Source of the DNA: Heliocidaris tuberculata
Lineage: Eukaryota; Echinodermata; Echinoidea; Camarodonta; Echinometridae
DNA: 64,000 nt
Assembly: GCA_025618425.1 (NCBI GenBank)
Contig: CM046850.1
Coordinates: forward strand, 2,550,986 to 2,614,985
Reading direction: 5' to 3'
Shown: in pieces, positions 61,499 through 64,000 of the stretch
Position numbering within the stretch: position 1 is the first letter of the stretch
Layout of the letters: each line of letters opens with the position of its first letter
Notes under the pieces: generated by a model
The model's input: only the letters and a program-made list of their open reading frames with translations
The model's database searches: none
Told to the model about the DNA's origin: nothing
Program-made: the position numbers and the translations under genes

Positions 61499-61915
61499 TA
61501 ACCCTTTTGAGACCATTGACCACATTCTGTGGTTTCGCTCAATAACTTTTGACTCAGAGCTCTAAAAAATATTCCAGATGCATGAGTAGAAAGAGCATAA
61601 ATTTCTGCACACATTGTGTCCATTTTCGTTGCATGACCATATTGCATTTGATGCCAGGAATCTTAAAAAGTAGAACAGGCTTCAAAATCCTTAAATTGGC
61701 AGCACATTGAGAGGTTAAAAATCACTATTTTATGATCAAAATTGGCAATTTTTTTTCAACTTTTCAACAACATTTCTAACTAGGTATATTGTTTTCAAAG
61801 ACAATACATTTTATTAGACCCATGCAGCACTAAAAGAAAAATATTATTGTTGCCAATCTGATGAACAAAATGTGATCAATTTAGCCCTTGAATAATTCCT
61901 GTCATGAAAGGGTTA
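61499..61915 (-). mobile_element. Family C MITE, copy 3 (reversed)
   Basis: Reverse complement of the family: starts TAACCCTTTTGAGACCATTG and ends CATGAAAGGGTTA. Inner AGAGCTCT, TGACCATATTGCATTTGATG and TTGGCAATTTTTTT match copies 1 and 2. Confidence 0.78.
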
Positions 61916-62127
61916 AGACATTGTAAATTGTCCTTCTGGTAGTAAACAGATGGATATTTTGCTGAGAGCCAGAAGGGCATTAACTCACATCCTTTTCAAA
62001 CACAGATACTGTTCTAGCTCTAAAAAGACTATTACTAAGGAGTAAGGAGTGTTAAAGAAAGCATAATAGTCAACGTGGTATGAATGACCTAAAGATTAGT
62101 GCCATTGGATCATTCATCTGAGAATAT

Positions 62128-63018
62128 TTAAAGGAGAATTAACCCCAGAATATAAATGTACTTATGTTCAAAGGTGTAATATATTTTTAATCATTGGCCT
62201 GTATCACTTTAGAAACAAAATATCAGAAAAGGGTTTAAATCAAGACATTCTAGCACACGGTATCATCTGCTAACACTTTACATGGGGGCTGCCATTTTCT
62301 TGATGATATGGAGTTGTACATGAACCAATGGAAACCGTTCCAGTCAGGAAAATATTTTTAATTTTAGAGCTAAGTTGCTGCTCTTCATTACAAAAATCCC
62401 CATATATGATGGAAAATACATAACAGGTTATACATATATTCTAAAATTATAAATTTATAGATTTCTTTCTAAATTCTCTGGTTTTGCTAAATATAAATTG
62501 ATTTCTTGGGCTTGCCTGGCAGAGCAGAACATAATTTATACAACGCGCATTCTGACTATTGAAGTCCATTATCTCAAAGCAGGTGAATGCACAGTTTGGC
62601 ACTATTGACGCTCGGGAAAGTTATCATCCATAAATTTGAATTAATTTGCTCCGTCGTGTACGTCATAGTATCAAGAAAATAGATTTATATTTAGTAGAAT
62701 AGTAATTTTCAAAGAATTATAAAACACATTTTCGTTTTTAGAATATATGTATATATCTGTTAAATATTTTGAATCTCAAATGGGATTTTGTATCAAGAAG
62801 AAAGACAATTTTGCATTCGGATTAAAAATATCTTTATGTACACATCAAGAAAATGGCAGCCCCCAGGTATCGCTAGCAGACGATAAGTTTTGCAGAGAAA
62901 ATTTTGATTTATACCCATCTCGTATATTTTAATACAAAACTACATAGGATAACAAGAAGGAATAGATTACATCTTTGAATATAAGCACATTTACATTTTG
63001 AGGTTAATTCCCCTTTAA
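62128..63018. mobile_element. 891-bp TTAA foldback element
   Basis: The left end TTAAAGGAGAATTAACCCCA and the right end (reverse complement TTAAAGGGGAATTAACCTCA) match over about 50 bp. Inner inverted similarity includes GGGGGCTGCCATTTTCTTGA on opposite strands (near 62285 and 62850), so the arms extend far inside. TTAA at both borders. Stops in all frames except short ORFs; the 61-codon ORF at 62747-62932 lies in the right arm and is not a recognisable protein. Confidence 0.8.
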
Positions 63019-63227
63019 CATGACGAATACAAGAAAACATTCATAATAACCCATTATAACTCAATTTGCTAGAGGACTCAAAGTCCAAATTATTACAACC
63101 CTGGTTTTAGCCCAGCTGTCATGTGAAGTATTCAGTAAGATACATAAAACCAATGAGATAAGGAAATTGCAAAGGAATGAAACAATAGAACAATGGATGT
63201 CAAGGGGGTGTGTCAGGGGTGGGATCA

Positions 63228-63366
63228 GGGCCCTGTTTCATAAAACCTGTCATCAATGACAAGTTGCAATAACTGTTATAAGCTACTGAAATCCCTGCAT
63301 CTGATTGGCTGAGAGCAAATTTGTGGGTAGAAATCACTGAAAAGACACTTGATGAAACGCCCCCCA
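63228..63366 (-). mobile_element. Family M foldback MITE, copy 4
   Basis: Reverse orientation of family M: left GGGCCCTGTTTCATAAAACC, core ATCTGATTGGCTGAGAGCAA, right CACTTGATGAAACGCCCCCC. Same subfamily as the 34017 copy. Confidence 0.75.
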
Positions 63367-63671
63367 GGTGATACAAGTAGGTCACCATTCAAGGATTCTG
63401 TGAAGGAAAACGATAGTCTGATACAAACATCAGACCATGTGAATATCACATTTGGTCTCACTTAAAGCTGTTGGTTGGCAATGTACTATCTCCATATCTG
63501 GAACTATGATGCCATAATCATCCTTCAAGTTTTCAGTAACAAACATACACCAGAACTGAGACACATCTGATAACACTCACAGGTAGAAAAAGTATTTCAC
63601 TTTCAAGTTAAAAACAAAAAAAAATTCATGATCACAATAACCCACATAGGCTAAATATCTGCCTGGCACTT

Positions 63672-64000
63672 TTAAAGATAGAGTTGAGTTCTTGTCATGA
63701 GATTGAATTGTAAAAGAAACTGTTTCAAAGCAATAATGGGTAAGACTGACTACATAGCACATAAGAATTGGTGTATGCTGTAAGGTTTTGGAATCACCAA
63801 TATGATAAGAAATCAACTCAATCCTGCTGAGAGTCACATGCACTGCACAAAGAGATGTGTATATGGGACTAAACACAAATATTCGGCCGAACATTTCAGC
63901 TGTTTCTTGTCATATTTTGAATGTGAGGGCATTTGAAGAGCAATCCTTTTCAGGGGACATTCTACTATGATAATCTTCCAAACTAACATAAGAGTGAGAA
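63672..64000 (+). mobile_element. Family A element, copy 8 (cut by window end)
   Basis: Starts TTAAAGATAGAGTTGAGTTC and runs through the family landmarks to the window edge, lacking only the last bases. The minus-strand ORF over 63577-63894 is a reading of this repeat and of no significance. Confidence 0.78.

Larger units (their letters stand above)
57171..62127. other. Probable CASK intron, no exon recognised
   Basis: Tandem triplication, C and T copies, C-rich minisatellite. The 121-codon ORF at 60225-60590 has ordinary composition but no recognisable motif and no supporting splice context. Confidence 0.45.

Noticed and set aside
1..64000. Retrotransposon or transposase coding genes, CRISPR arrays, rRNA, viral genes
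   Set aside because: No reverse transcriptase, integrase, transposase, direct-repeat/spacer array or rRNA-like segment could be recognised on either strand; the mobile DNA seen is non-autonomous.

Overview
The window is a piece of a eukaryotic, intron-rich, AT-rich animal genome. One gene can be identified with confidence: the C-terminal half of a CASK-type MAGUK scaffold protein on the minus strand. Nine coding exons lie between 44976 and 28265 and join in perfect reading phase into 528 residues ending at a TAA stop. They encode the segment after L27, a pre-PDZ helical segment, the PDZ domain, the SH3 domain, the basic HOOK and the guanylate-kinase-like (GK) domain. The vertebrate protein is about 920 residues, so the CaMK-like and L27 exons (about 400 residues) lie beyond position 64000 or in exons I could not recognise. 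Extreme repeat content (short foldback MITEs, TC/GA microsatellites, poly-C tracts, a tRNA-derived SINE) together with an invertebrate-type CASK suggests a marine deuterostome. An echinoderm, probably a sea urchin, is my best guess, but this is an inference.

Layout. 1-23400: no identifiable gene; AT-rich DNA with foldback elements, nested insertions, microsatellites and one unassigned 125-codon ORF (18523-18900, minus). About 23400-28264: region downstream of the CASK stop, probably including its 3' UTR, with a tandem duplication of about 230 bp directly after the stop and a 146-bp hAT-type MITE that has a perfect 8-bp target duplication. 28265-44976: CASK exons and introns. The introns hold two copies of a tRNA-derived SINE, a 398-bp TTAA element, a Tigger-like MITE, and two damaged extra copies of a CASK exon (35337-35580). 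44977-64000: no coding exon recognised; probably a CASK intron, filled with repeat families A, B, M and T (defined in the features), a tandem satellite of about 104 bp, microsatellites and an 891-bp TTAA-ended foldback element.

The coding part works as one unit. CASK is a membrane-associated scaffold at synapses and epithelial junctions: PDZ binds C-termini of neurexin/syndecan-type proteins, HOOK binds protein 4.1, and GK is a degenerate kinase acting as a protein-binding module. Nothing looks bacterial or viral. No CRISPR array, operon, rRNA gene or intact transposase/reverse transcriptase gene was seen. Coordinates of diverged repeats are approximate to a few bases; exon coordinates rest on visible GT/AG sites and phase agreement.
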